Assembly: GCA_017472255.1 (NCBI GenBank) | Contig: JAFUQU010000048.1 | Coordinates: 16,601 to 80,600, forward strand | Source: Clostridia bacterium | Lineage (GTDB): Bacteria > Bacillota > Clostridia > Oscillospirales > CAG-272 | Direction of reading: 5' to 3' | DNA length: 64,000 nt | Shown: one piece after another, positions 1 to 8,636 of the stretch | Layout of the letters: every line of letters begins with the position of its first letter | How positions within the stretch are numbered: position 1 is the first letter of the stretch | The notes under the pieces: generated by a model | The model's database searches: none | Told to the model about the DNA's origin: nothing | What the model saw: the letters and a program-made list of their open reading frames with translations, nothing else | Translations under genes and position numbers: made by a program

Positions 1-392
1 TCCGTCGTCACTGACTTTTTTTTTTCTTCCTGCTTGGTGCCGCACGCGGGACAGAATGCCACGTCAACGGAAATTTCCTTGCCGCAGCCGGGGCAGATGA
101 CTTTGCCGCTGTTCTCGGCGATTTCAGCTTTCAGCTGCTCGATGACGACCTTCTGCTCATCGATTTCCAGCACCTGAGCTGCCAGCTGAGCTTCCTCAGC
201 CTTTTCGTAGTACAGCTTGCCCAGCTGATTGTAAAGACCTTCCAGCTTAGACTGCTCGGTCTTAAGTGCAATGGTGAGCTTTGCGGACTCAGCCACTTCG
301 CCGGTTTTCTTGGCTGCGGTCTTGGCGGCTGCGTTCACATTCTCAGCTGCCTTGTTCAGAAAGCTGTTGAGTTTATCGAAATTGAATGCCAT
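1..392 (-). CDS. Zinc-ribbon protein with alpha-helical N-terminus (3' end outside window)
   Basis: The reading frame starts at the ATG complementary to 390-392, eight bases after an AGGT-type site (ATATGGAGGT on the minus strand). It runs off the left edge after about 130 codons, so the C-terminus is missing. Residues 1-90 are charged, alanine- and glutamate-rich and probably helical (MAFNFDKLNSFLNKAAENV at the start). Then comes a zinc ribbon with two CxxC knuckles, CPGCGKEI and CPACGTKQ, about 14 residues apart, followed by a lysine-rich tail. Small proteins of this kind are common in Clostridia and have no assigned function. The role is unknown; the ribbon most likely binds one structural zinc. 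Confidence 0.8.
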   Translation of the reverse strand, partial: MAFNFDKLNSFLNKAAENVNAAAKTAAKKTGEVAESAKLTIALKTEQSKLEGLYNQLGKLYYEKAEEAQLAAQVLEIDEQKVVIEQLKAEIAENSGKVICPGCGKEISVDVAFCPACGTKQEEKKKSVTT

Positions 393-531
393 GATACAAT
401 ACCTCCATATTATCTGATAGTAGCACGACGTGCCTAAATAAATACTATGTATAATATTTTAATCTTTTTATATGAACCTGCCAATAAGATTCTGAAACAA
501 TTTGTAACGGAACGTTGAATTTTGTGTAACT

Positions 532-915
532 TTAGCGCTTGGACTCAGCTTTTGCCATAAATTTCTCGCTGGCGACGATGAAGCGCTCATGTTTGCCGCA
601 GCCGATCAGCCCGGCTTTGTCGTACACCTTCACGTCGAAAACAAGACGACGGCGGTCAACCTCCACAAGCTCGGTTTCGCAGCGCACCTCCAGACCGGTG
701 GGGGTAGCGGAAACGTGCTCAATCTCCAGCTTTGTGCCGACGGTGGTGCTGCCTTCCTCCAGCTGGGGGGCAACGCTCTCGGCGGCGGTGGATTCGATGA
801 GCAGAATCATGGCGGGGGTGGCGTAGACGGGGAGCATACCGCTGCCCAGCTTCGCGGCGGTGTTGCTTTCGGTGACAAGCTCGGTTTTGGTCAGTTTGGT
901 TCCGATCTGGGGCAT
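532..915 (-). CDS. FlK-like hotdog-fold acyl-CoA thioesterase
   Basis: The 127-residue product is the length of a single hotdog domain. It matches the fluoroacetyl-CoA thioesterase (FlK) family. FlK uses Thr42, Glu50 and His76; here Thr33, Glu41 and His67 occur with the same +8 and +26 spacings (ATPAMILLIE and IEHVSATPTG). The expected reaction is hydrolysis of a short acyl-CoA in the cytoplasm. The family contains many housekeeping thioesterases, so fluoroacetate resistance should not be assumed. The start codon follows AAGGAAGG with a 9-base gap. The gene lies 21 bases after the nucleotidyltransferase gene on the same strand and may be cotranscribed. Family assignment is firm; substrate is unknown. 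Confidence 0.82.
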   Translation of the reverse strand: MPQIGTKLTKTELVTESNTAAKLGSGMLPVYATPAMILLIESTAAESVAPQLEEGSTTVGTKLEIEHVSATPTGLEVRCETELVEVDRRRLVFDVKVYDKAGLIGCGKHERFIVASEKFMAKAESKR

Positions 916-936
916 GGTGTTATACCTTCCTTTATG

Positions 937-1311
937 TTATATGTTGTTAAGAATAGAATGCAGCTGTTCGCACAGGACGGGGGCATCCGCTCGATGACCT
1001 GACGGTTTGTCCGTTTCATAAATGCAAACTCCTGTAGCGGCAATTTCTTTGTCAATCCTCGAATCGGGGATGATGTGGGCAATGTCGAAAATATCCACAT
1101 CGAATCCAAGCGAATCTTCCACATCACCGGCAAGTCCGCAGAATTGCAGCCCTTTCAGACCGCTGTCCACCAGCAGATCAACATCGCTGTTTTCGTGATT
1201 GGTACCCTTTGCGACCGAACCGAACAAAATTGCTTTTCTTACGTGGTACTGTTCAAATACAGGGCGCAGGATTTCGGCTACCATTTCAGGTGTCAGGACG
1301 GCTGGATTCAT
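937..1311 (-). CDS. Minimal nucleotidyltransferase domain protein (MNT/MntA type)
   Basis: This 124-residue protein carries the polymerase-beta-like signature GSVAKGTNHENSDVDLLVD, with the GS motif and the two metal-binding aspartates (DVD) near residues 38-55, and a later DVDIFD aspartate. MNT proteins usually pair with a HEPN RNase as an antitoxin that AMPylates the toxin. No HEPN partner is next to it: the neighbours are a thioesterase and clpC. The start at 1311 is chosen because GAGGAGG lies 7 bases before it; a frame extending to 1353 has no such site. It may be a solitary nucleotidyltransferase. Fold is well supported, role is open. Confidence 0.82.
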   Translation of the reverse strand: MNPAVLTPEMVAEILRPVFEQYHVRKAILFGSVAKGTNHENSDVDLLVDSGLKGLQFCGLAGDVEDSLGFDVDIFDIAHIIPDSRIDKEIAATGVCIYETDKPSGHRADAPVLCEQLHSILNNI

Positions 1312-1454
1312 ACTTTCCCTCCTCATGACCGGCGCGCAGCGGCTTCGTATCATGAATTATACTTGGTACAATTTATTATATCATATACCGCTGCGCGCGT
1401 CAACTGCCTGATTGTTAATTTTCTTCTGTAACATCGGCAGCAGGAGGGGGCAGC

Positions 1455-3917
1455 TCACACCCGCTGGTACACGATCGCCCCATCCTCGCCAAGCACGGCG
1501 CGCACATGGTCGCCGGAACGGATGCCGCCCTCCGCCAGCATGGCGGTGGCAAAGCTGTCCTCCACCCGGCGCTGGATTGCGCGGCGGAGAGGACGCGCGC
1601 CCCACACCGGATCAAAGCCCTCCTTCGCCAGCATGGTCAGCACCTCATCGTCGAATTCAATGGACACGCCCAGCTTCTCAATCCGCCCGGACACCTCCGC
1701 CAGCATGACGGCGGCGATCTTTTTAATGTCCTCGTCGGTCAGCTTGTTGAAGACGATGATCTCGTCGATGCGGTTCAGAAACTCCGGTTTGAAGGTTTCC
1801 TTCAGGCTGCTCATTACCGATTCCTTCCCGCTGACCTCCGCAGCAGTCGGCGCAAAGCCCAGCGAACGCTTCTGTTCCACCAGCGCCGATGCGCCCACGT
1901 TGGAAGTCAGAATGATGATCGTGTTCTTGAAGTCCACCCGCCGCCCCTGCGCGTCGGTCAGAATTCCGTCCTCCAGAATCTGAAGAAGAATGTTGAATAC
2001 GTCGGGGTGCGCCTTCTCGATCTCGTCAAAGAGCACCACGGAATAGGGCTTGCGGCGAATCTTTTCGGTGAGCTGTCCGCCCTCGTCGTAGCCCACATAG
2101 CCGGGTGGGGAGCCGATCAGCTTGGACACGCTGTGCTTTTCCATATACTCGGACATATCCACGCGGATCATGGCGTTCATGTCGCCGAACATCACGTCGG
2201 CCAGCACTTTGGTCAGCTCGGTTTTGCCCACGCCCGTGGGACCGAGGAAGATGAACGAACCCATGGGACGGCGGGGATCCTTCAATCCGATGCGTCCCCG
2301 GCGGATGGCGCGCGCCACCGCTTCTACTGCCTCGTCCTGCCCGATGACCCGTCCCTTTAGAATATCTTCCAGATGGAGCAGACGCTCGCCTTCCTCGGTG
2401 GCCAGCTTCTTCACCGGAATGCCCGTCCACGCGGTAACGATATCGGCGATATCGTCCTCGTTAATGGCAAGCCCCTCGGTCTGACGCTCCTTCTCCCATT
2501 GCGCCTTGCGCTGTTCGCAGTCCTCCGCAAGCTGCTTTTCCTCGTCGCGGAGGGCGGCGGCCTTTTCGAAATCCTGCGCCCGGATGGCTTCCTCCTTATC
2601 GGCTCGCAGTGCCTTCACACGATCCTCCGCCTCCTTCAGCGAGGGCGGGGAAGTGTAGCTGGTAATCCGCTTTTTCGACGCGGCCTCGTCGATCAGATCG
2701 ATGGCCTTGTCGGGCAGGTAGCGGTCGTTGATATAGCGCACCGACAGGCGGACGGCGGCTTCGATGGCTTCGTCCGGGATTTTTACCTTGTGGTGGGATT
2801 CGTAGCGGTCGCGCAGACCTTTCAGAATCAGCACCGCTTCGTCGGCGGTGGGTTCGCCCACCATCACCGACTGGAAACGACGCTCCAACGCCGCGTCCTT
2901 CTCGATGTGCTTGCGGTATTCGCTGATGGTGGTGGCGCCGATAACCTGCAATTCTCCGCGCGCCAATGCGGGCTTGAGGATGTTCGCCGCGTCCACCGCG
3001 CCTTCGGCAGCGCCCGCGCCGATGATCGTGTGAATCTCGTCGATGAACAGAATGATGGCGGGATTTTTCATCACTTCGTTCATGACGGCTTTCATCCGTT
3101 CCTCGAACTCGCCCCGGTATTTTGCGCCCGCAATCATGGAGGAAATATCCAGCGTGACGATGGTTTTGCCGGTCAGCGTTTCGGGAACGCTGCCCTCGGC
3201 AATCCGCTGCGCCAGACCTTCTACGACGGCGGTTTTGCCTACGCCCGGCTCGCCGATCAGGCAGGGATTGTTCTTGGTGCGCCTGGAGAGAATCTGAATG
3301 ACCCGCTCGGTCTCGGCGGCGCGTCCGATGATGGGGTCGAGCTTGCCGTCCCGCGCCATGGCGGTCAGGTCGCGCCCGTACTGGCTCAGGGTGGGAGCGT
3401 CCTTGACGCCCGCGTTCTTCGGACGGGGGGATTTCGGCTCACGGAAGACGCCGTTGTCGGGAGCTTCGCCGCTCTCGCCGTTCAGCCCGCCGAAGAAGGA
3501 CACCACATCGTTTGCCAGATCGCCCGCCGAAACGCCCAGCGCGGTCAGAATGTTCACCGCCACACAGTCGCTCTCGGCGGTCAGCGCCAGAAGCAGATGC
3601 TCGGTGCCGATATAATTCTGCCCGAAGCGCATGGCTTGATAGGCGGAATTCTCGATGATGCGCTTGGTGCGGGGCGTCATATCGCTCGGTGTAACGCGGG
3701 TGCGTTCGCCGGTGCCGACCTTTTCGGCGATGGCGGCTTTGGTTTTATCGAAGGTGACGCCCCGGGCGTCCAGTAGCCGTGCGGCCACGCTGTCGTTTTC
3801 GGAGGTGAGCGACAGCAGGATGTGCTCGCTGCCGATGTAGGTATGCCCCAGCTCGGAGGCGAGATATAGGGATTTATTTAAGACATTAGTGGCTTTTTGG
3901 GTGAATTGGTTTGGCAT
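1455..3917 (-). CDS. clpC: AAA+ protease-chaperone ATPase ClpC
   Basis: The 820-residue protein has the full ClpC architecture. Two Clp-N repeats occupy residues 1-145. The first AAA+ module has Walker A GEPGVGKT at 222-229 and Walker B FIDEIH near 291. A UVR/middle domain covers 430-480. The second AAA+ module has GPTGVGKT at 559-566 and LFDEIEKAH near 629, followed by the C-terminal D2-small domain. It unfolds substrates, including proteins phosphorylated on arginine by McsB, for the ClpP peptidase. The start at 3917 follows AAAGGAGG by 6 bases; an upstream in-frame ATG at 4016 would add 33 residues unlike any ClpC and overlap mcsB. It is the last gene of ctsR-mcsA-mcsB-clpC, 58 bases after mcsB, and is expected to be repressed by CtsR. 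Confidence 0.97.
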   Translation of the reverse strand: MPNQFTQKATNVLNKSLYLASELGHTYIGSEHILLSLTSENDSVAARLLDARGVTFDKTKAAIAEKVGTGERTRVTPSDMTPRTKRIIENSAYQAMRFGQNYIGTEHLLLALTAESDCVAVNILTALGVSAGDLANDVVSFFGGLNGESGEAPDNGVFREPKSPRPKNAGVKDAPTLSQYGRDLTAMARDGKLDPIIGRAAETERVIQILSRRTKNNPCLIGEPGVGKTAVVEGLAQRIAEGSVPETLTGKTIVTLDISSMIAGAKYRGEFEERMKAVMNEVMKNPAIILFIDEIHTIIGAGAAEGAVDAANILKPALARGELQVIGATTISEYRKHIEKDAALERRFQSVMVGEPTADEAVLILKGLRDRYESHHKVKIPDEAIEAAVRLSVRYINDRYLPDKAIDLIDEAASKKRITSYTSPPSLKEAEDRVKALRADKEEAIRAQDFEKAAALRDEEKQLAEDCEQRKAQWEKERQTEGLAINEDDIADIVTAWTGIPVKKLATEEGERLLHLEDILKGRVIGQDEAVEAVARAIRRGRIGLKDPRRPMGSFIFLGPTGVGKTELTKVLADVMFGDMNAMIRVDMSEYMEKHSVSKLIGSPPGYVGYDEGGQLTEKIRRKPYSVVLFDEIEKAHPDVFNILLQILEDGILTDAQGRRVDFKNTIIILTSNVGASALVEQKRSLGFAPTAAEVSGKESVMSSLKETFKPEFLNRIDEIIVFNKLTDEDIKKIAAVMLAEVSGRIEKLGVSIEFDDEVLTMLAKEGFDPVWGARPLRRAIQRRVEDSFATAMLAEGGIRSGDHVRAVLGEDGAIVYQRV

Positions 3918-3975
3918 AAGCGGCCTCCTTTTGGGGTGTGCATGGCACAACGGATTGAATTGGATTGTTTGCGCC

Positions 3976-4986
3976 TTACGCCGCCGCTTCGCGGACGGCT
4001 TTGGCGCGGAGGACATCGCGCTCGGCGGCGGGGGTGTCCTCGGGGGAACCTGCGGTAAGCAGCAGGGTGGCGGGCAACGCGGCGATCAGAATGCCGCCCA
4101 GCTTTGCGTAATCGATGTCGGTGATCATGCCCAGCGATACGCCAAGTCTAACGTCGCTCCACAGCTTGAGAAATTCCTCGCTGGACAGCATATAGGCGTT
4201 CTTCATCACGCCGAAGGCGCGCATCACACGGTCGCAGAGACGGGCGAAGCTGTCACTTTTCAGTGTGTCCCGCAGCTTCCGTTCCGATTCGACCAGCTGG
4301 CGGGCAACCTTTTCCAGCTTGTCGAGAATTTCCTGTTCGGTCAGCCCCATGGTGATCGAGTTGGACACCTGATAGAGCGCGCCGGCAGCTTCGCTGCCCT
4401 CGCCGTACAGACCGCGCACCGTAATGCCCAGCTTGGACAGGCTGCGCGCTACGCTTCCGATCTGTCCGGCCAGCGTCATGGCGGGCAGATGAAGCATCAC
4501 CGACGCCCGCATGGCCGTACCAAGATTGGTGGGGCACTGGGTCAGATAGCCCACATCCTCGGAGTAGGCGATCTCCGCGCCGCCGTCCAGCAGATCGTCC
4601 AGCGTGCAGGCGGCTTTGTAAGCCTCGCCCAGCGACAAACCGGGCAGAATGGTCTGGATGCGGACGTGATCTTCTTCGCCGATCATTACGGCGGCGGTGC
4701 GGTCGGCGGACAGCAGCAGCGTATGCGGCGCTTTTTCCCTTGCAAAGGCGGGGCTGATGAAGTGCTCCTCTACCAGCGACTGGGCTTCCAGCGGGCTTTT
4801 GGCCACCATGTCGATGGTTTCAAGGTTTGCGGGAGACAGCGCCTTTGTTACCTTTTCGATGACCTCCGAACGCTGGGCGTCGGTCATGCGCCCCGGGAAG
4901 GGGATGCCCGCGATGTTGCGTGCGAAACGAATGCGCGAACTGATAACGACGTCGCTCTCGGCGCCGGTCTGATTAAACCATGCCAT
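3976..4986 (-). CDS. mcsB: Protein arginine kinase McsB
   Basis: The 336-residue product belongs to the phosphagen-kinase-like McsB family, which phosphorylates arginine side chains and so marks proteins for ClpCP. Visible motifs are SSRIRFARN (phosphate binding, near residue 17), EEDHVR, the active-site CPTNLGTAMR segment, and RGLYGEGSEA. The C-terminus contains RDVLRA, matching the RDxxRA allosteric phospho-arginine sensor motif. The start at 4986 follows AAGGAAG by about 9 bases. It lies 24 bases downstream of mcsA in the stress operon. McsA is the expected activator. Length is slightly below the usual 350-365 residues. Confidence 0.95.
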   Translation of the reverse strand: MAWFNQTGAESDVVISSRIRFARNIAGIPFPGRMTDAQRSEVIEKVTKALSPANLETIDMVAKSPLEAQSLVEEHFISPAFAREKAPHTLLLSADRTAAVMIGEEDHVRIQTILPGLSLGEAYKAACTLDDLLDGGAEIAYSEDVGYLTQCPTNLGTAMRASVMLHLPAMTLAGQIGSVARSLSKLGITVRGLYGEGSEAAGALYQVSNSITMGLTEQEILDKLEKVARQLVESERKLRDTLKSDSFARLCDRVMRAFGVMKNAYMLSSEEFLKLWSDVRLGVSLGMITDIDYAKLGGILIAALPATLLLTAGSPEDTPAAERDVLRAKAVREAAA

Positions 4987-5010
4987 AAGTATCAACTTCC
5001 TTTCTGCCGC

Positions 5011-5574
5011 TTAATTTGCGGCACTGTCGGTGGGATTTTCGTTTGCGGGAGGAAGACCGGCGGCTTCCAGCTCGCGGATCTGGTCGCGGAGAGTGACGGC
5101 TTTCTCAAACTCCTGTGCCTGAACGGCGGCGGAAAGCTCGGCCTTCAGCGCCTCGATGCGGCGGGCGCGCTCCTGCTTTTCCCCGAAGCGGCGGGGGGAG
5201 CGTCCGGCGGGCTTTGCGGAACCGTGTACCTGATTGATGGTGGGCGCAAGTTCGGCGGTGAAGGTTTCGTAGCACTGAGGGCAGCCAATCTTTCCCGAGC
5301 GTGCCAGCTCATCGAAACGTGCGCCGCAGAGAGGGCAGCGCTTCGGCTCGCCTGCCGCGCGCAGACCGCCGTTCCCGAAGAAGCCCGAGAAAAGCGAACC
5401 CATGCCAAACAGCTCGTCCCCAAAGCCGCCGAAGGGGCTTGACAGCTTGATGGAACCGTTCTGCTCCAGTTCCTTTGCGCATTCGGCGCAGAGGGCGTAC
5501 TCGTTTACCTTACCGTTGACGTTTTCCTTATAATAAAGGGTTGCGTTATTTTTTCTGCATTTCTGACATAACAT
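5011..5574 (-). CDS. mcsA: McsA, zinc-binding activator of McsB
   Basis: The 187-residue protein begins MLCQKCRKN and carries four CxxC pairs (CQKC, CAEC, CPLC, CPQC), as in McsA. A glycine/phenylalanine-rich linker separates the first and second pairs. A UVR domain (QEFEKAVTLRDQIRELE) ends the protein, the same kind of domain as in ClpC. It is expected to activate the McsB kinase and to respond to metal or thiol stress. The start at 5574 is preferred because GGAG lies 9 bases upstream. The ATG at 5589 lacks a ribosome binding site and would not give the typical MLC start. It sits between ctsR and mcsB. Confidence 0.94.
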   Translation of the reverse strand: MLCQKCRKNNATLYYKENVNGKVNEYALCAECAKELEQNGSIKLSSPFGGFGDELFGMGSLFSGFFGNGGLRAAGEPKRCPLCGARFDELARSGKIGCPQCYETFTAELAPTINQVHGSAKPAGRSPRRFGEKQERARRIEALKAELSAAVQAQEFEKAVTLRDQIRELEAAGLPPANENPTDSAAN

Positions 5575-5612
5575 ATCAATCAACTCCATTTCAAAATTAT
5601 GGTATATATATT

Positions 5613-6065
5613 TTACTTCATAAAGGACAGAATGATCTGCCGAAATATGTCGGCGCGTACAGCTTTTTTCAGCGGCGCGGGCACATTCTGCAAAGCCGCC
5701 TGACTCATGGACGCTGCGGCGGTGTTCGCCGCCTCTGCCGGGATGATGCCTTGCTCGTGAAGGTTGCGCAGGATGGCAAGGGCGGTTCCCTCGTCCAGCT
5801 CGCTGCCCGCCGCGTAGAGACAGTGCATCAGGTATTGATCCCGCGACACCTCCTTGCGCACGATGCGGATGTAACCGCCGCCGCCCCGTCTGGATTCAAT
5901 GAGGTAGCCCCGTTCGGGCGTGAAGCGGGAGGTAATGACGTAATTGATCTGGCTTGGCGCGCATCCTACGCGGCTGGCGAGGTCGCTGCGGCGGATTTCC
6001 GTTTGTCCGTCGCCCTCGTCCAGCAGCTGCTCGATGAGCGCCGCCACGGTATCGGATATCAGCAT
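5613..6065 (-). CDS. ctsR: Class III stress-gene repressor CtsR
   Basis: The 150-residue protein matches CtsR. It has an N-terminal winged helix-turn-helix (DLASRVGCAPSQINYVI) with the glycine-rich wing RRGGGGYIRI (about residues 59-68) that reads the operator and acts as heat sensor. The C-terminal helical half mediates dimerisation and McsB/ClpC contact. The start follows AAAGGAGG by 9 bases. It is first in the ctsR-mcsA-mcsB-clpC operon, so it represses its own transcription through the boxes at 6079-6152. Identification is firm. Confidence 0.95.
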   Translation of the reverse strand: MLISDTVAALIEQLLDEGDGQTEIRRSDLASRVGCAPSQINYVITSRFTPERGYLIESRRGGGGYIRIVRKEVSRDQYLMHCLYAAGSELDEGTALAILRNLHEQGIIPAEAANTAAASMSQAALQNVPAPLKKAVRADIFRQIILSFMK

Positions 6066-6106
6066 TCGGTATGCCTCCTTTGACGTTCTCTGATCTTTGT
6101 GATATT

Positions 6107-6135
6107 ATTATACACCGAACGTCAGAGAAAGTCAA
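6107..6135 (-). promoter_or_regulatory. Promoter of the ctsR-mcsA-mcsB-clpC operon
   Basis: On the minus strand TTGACT (6135-6130), a 17-base spacer and TATAAT (6112-6107) form a near-consensus sigma-A promoter about 40 bases before the ctsR start codon. The -35 hexamer overlaps a CtsR-type box, so bound CtsR would block RNA polymerase. Confidence 0.88.
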
Positions 6136-6152
6136 AGTCAAAGAACGTCAAA
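6136..6152. promoter_or_regulatory. CtsR operator (direct heptad repeat)
   Basis: AGTCAAA-GAA-CGTCAAA fits the CtsR consensus of two (A/G)GTCAAA heptads separated by NAN, with one mismatch (C for purine). A third overlapping AGTCAAA begins at 6130. An inverted copy, TTTGACGTTCT at 6079-6089, mirrors 6142-6152 exactly on the other side of the promoter, near the ctsR ribosome binding site. Together they bracket the transcription start. Confidence 0.85.
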
Positions 6153-6287
6153 TATAAACGGCGGCGGGCGGATTTTCCGGGAAAATCTCGCGAAAGCTCA
6201 CGAAATCGCAGTTTTTCGAGGTTTTTCGGAGACGGGCGTATCTTTGACTTTCCTGCATGAATTTCTTCTGAAATTTTGCCCATCCGA

Positions 6288-6316
6288 TTGACTTGCCGCC
6301 CAAACTATGGTACAAT
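6288..6316 (+). promoter_or_regulatory. Promoter of the GT4-CsaB fusion gene
   Basis: TTGACT (6288-6293), a 17-base spacer and TACAAT (6311-6316) with TGG just before the -10. Transcription would begin near 6323, which supports the downstream ATG at 6356 as the start. Confidence 0.8.
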
Positions 6317-6355
6317 ATTCTATATGAACATCAACAACAGATTGGAAAGATTCCG

Positions 6356-8584
6356 ATGAAAATACTCATGACCCTGATGGGACTGGAAATCGGCGGCGCG
6401 GAGACCCATGTGGTCGAGCTGGTTAAGGAGCTGGCGCGCCGCGGATACGATATCACCGTGGCCTCCAACGGCGGCGTTTATGTGGCTGAACTGGAGGAAG
6501 CGGGCATCCGTCACGTGAAGCTGCCGCTGCACAGCAAATCGCCCGCCGCTCTGATGGCGAGCTATCGCGGGCTGAAAGCGCTGATCGCCGAAGAAAAATT
6601 CGACATCGTTCACGCCCACGCACGCATTCCCGCCGCCATCTGCGGCAGGCTGGCGAAGAAAATGGGCTTCACCTTTGTCACCTCCACCCATTTCAGCTTC
6701 AAGGTCAACGGTTTGCTGGCGTCCGTCACCGACTGGGGCGAGCATACCATAGCCGTCAGCTACGACCTGAAGCAATATCTGCTGGACAACTACGATATGC
6801 CCGCCGAGCGCATTTCCGTGACCATCAACGGCATCGACACCGAGCGGTTTTCCGCCGCAGTTTCTCCCGGTAATCTGCACGAGGAATTTTCCCTCCGTCC
6901 CGACGCCTTCCGCGTGGTCTATGTCAGCCGTATCGACAGCGAGTGCGCGCTGGCAGGCTTCTGCCTGCTTGACGCGGCGGAGAAGCTGTATGCCGAGCTG
7001 CCCGATCTGGAGCTGCTGTTGGTGGGCGGCGGCAACGTCTTCGATAAGCTGAAAGCCCGCGCCGCCGAGGTCAACAAAAAGGCCGGGCGGGAGATTGCCA
7101 AGCTTACCGGTCCCCGCACCGACGTGGCTTCGCTGATAGCTGTCGGCGACGCCTTTGTGGGCGTATCCCGGGCGGCGCTGGAGGCGATGAGCGAGGAAAA
7201 GCCGGTGATTATGGCGGGCGCACAGGGTTACGTGGGCATTTTCGACGAGAGCAAATTCCCCGCCGCCGAGGATACCAACTTCTGCTTCCGCGGTCTCCGT
7301 CTGCCGGACGGCGACGCGCTGGCCGACGATATCCGTGCCCTCCATGCCATGTCCGCCGAACAGCGCGCCGCGCTGGGACGCTACAACCGGCAGATTATTC
7401 TCGACTATTATTCGGTGCGCCGCATGACCGACGATTATGTGGCCGCATGGGAGCGGGTGCGCCCCTACGGAAGCTTTGACCACGGCGACGTGATCATCAG
7501 CGGCTACTACGGCGTGGACAATGTGGGCGACGATTCGCTGCTCACGTCCATGATACAGGGGATTCGTGCCATCGCGCCGGACACGCGCATCACCGTGCTT
7601 TCAAACAATCCGGCGCATACCGCCCGCGTGCAGGGCGTGCGCGCCATCAACCGCTTTTATCTTCCTGCCGTGGACGCGGAGATGAAGCACGCGAAGCTGC
7701 TGATTTCCGGCGGCGGAAGCCTGATGCAGGACGGAACCAGCAAAAAAAGTCTCTACTATTATATAACGATCATGCGCATGGCGAAGAAGCACGGCATGAA
7801 GCTGATGCTCTACGCCAACGGTCTCGGCCCGCTGAACGGGAAATCCAGCCGCCGCATGGCCGCCGAAATCATCGAAGCCGCCGATTATGTGAGCCTTCGC
7901 GAGAAGGCTTCGCTGAAGCTGGCGCGGGAGCTTGGGGTGAAGCGGGAGCTGAAAGTCAGCGCCGACCCGGCGTTCCTGCTGGAGCCTGCGGAAGCGCCCT
8001 GGGTGAAGTATATCGCCGCCCGGGAAAAGCTCGGGAAGAAGTGCTTCCTCGTGTCGGTGCGGAGCGGCAACAATTTCGGCGGGCGGGACAACAGCTCCGA
8101 TCTGCCGCTGCGCATTGCCGGGGACATCCGTGCCATCGCTGAAAAGTACGGTCTGGAGCCGTTGTTTGTGCCCATGCATCCGATACGGGACATGGCGATT
8201 ACCCAGTCGCTGGCGTCGTCCGTGGGCTGCGGACGGCTGCTGTGCGATCTGACTGCCGCCGAGCTGTGCGGTTTGATGGGGCGCTGCGCCTTCGTTATCG
8301 GCACACGCCTGCACACGCTGATTTTCGCTGCCTCCATGGGTGTTCCCATGATCGGTATCTCCTACGACCCGAAGATTGACGCTTTCCTTGATTATATCGG
8401 GCAGAGCCGCTTCGCCTGCGATACCCGCACGCTGATGCCTGGTCAGTTGGAATCGCTTGCCGACAGTCTGCTTGCCGAATCCGACGTCATCCGCGCCGCG
8501 CTTCCCGGACGCGCCGACGCCCTCCGCGCCCTGGCGCGGGAGGACTGCGCCAAGGCAGTGGAACTGCTGGAAAGGGAAGAATAA
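6356..8584 (+). CDS. Fused GT4 glycosyltransferase and CsaB-type polysaccharide pyruvyl transferase
   Basis: The 742-residue protein joins two enzymes. Residues 1-365 form a GT4 (GT-B fold) glycosyltransferase: LMGLEIGGAETHVVELVKEL at the N-terminus, then HSHAR-like VHAHARIP and STHFSF, with a sugar-nucleotide-binding C-domain. From about residue 375 a CsaB-like domain starts (IISGYYGVDNVGDDSLL) and continues with ISGGGSLMQDGTSKKSLYYY and GTRLHTLIFAA. CsaB adds a pyruvyl ketal to secondary cell-wall polymer, the anchor for SLH-domain surface proteins; the GT4 half may add the sugar that is pyruvylated. An in-frame ATG at 6293 lies upstream of the -10 and is rejected. The ribosome binding site (GGAAAG) is weak. 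Domain calls are firm; the exact polymer is inferred. Confidence 0.87.
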   Translation: MKILMTLMGLEIGGAETHVVELVKELARRGYDITVASNGGVYVAELEEAGIRHVKLPLHSKSPAALMASYRGLKALIAEEKFDIVHAHARIPAAICGRLAKKMGFTFVTSTHFSFKVNGLLASVTDWGEHTIAVSYDLKQYLLDNYDMPAERISVTINGIDTERFSAAVSPGNLHEEFSLRPDAFRVVYVSRIDSECALAGFCLLDAAEKLYAELPDLELLLVGGGNVFDKLKARAAEVNKKAGREIAKLTGPRTDVASLIAVGDAFVGVSRAALEAMSEEKPVIMAGAQGYVGIFDESKFPAAEDTNFCFRGLRLPDGDALADDIRALHAMSAEQRAALGRYNRQIILDYYSVRRMTDDYVAAWERVRPYGSFDHGDVIISGYYGVDNVGDDSLLTSMIQGIRAIAPDTRITVLSNNPAHTARVQGVRAINRFYLPAVDAEMKHAKLLISGGGSLMQDGTSKKSLYYYITIMRMAKKHGMKLMLYANGLGPLNGKSSRRMAAEIIEAADYVSLREKASLKLARELGVKRELKVSADPAFLLEPAEAPWVKYIAAREKLGKKCFLVSVRSGNNFGGRDNSSDLPLRIAGDIRAIAEKYGLEPLFVPMHPIRDMAITQSLASSVGCGRLLCDLTAAELCGLMGRCAFVIGTRLHTLIFAASMGVPMIGISYDPKIDAFLDYIGQSRFACDTRTLMPGQLESLADSLLAESDVIRAALPGRADALRALAREDCAKAVELLEREE

Positions 8585-8636
8585 AAGCTGCGGCGCAGCC
8601 GCGGCAAAACAAGAAAGGACAGCTTGAACCCACTTT

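Noticed and set aside
937..1311. MntA-HepT toxin-antitoxin module
   Set aside because: No HEPN/HepT gene is adjacent on either side, so only the nucleotidyltransferase is reported.
2373..3776. 467-codon plus-strand frame opposite clpC
   Set aside because: It is a shadow of clpC; it has no ribosome site or known domain, and its histidine/glycine-rich composition is typical of antisense frames.
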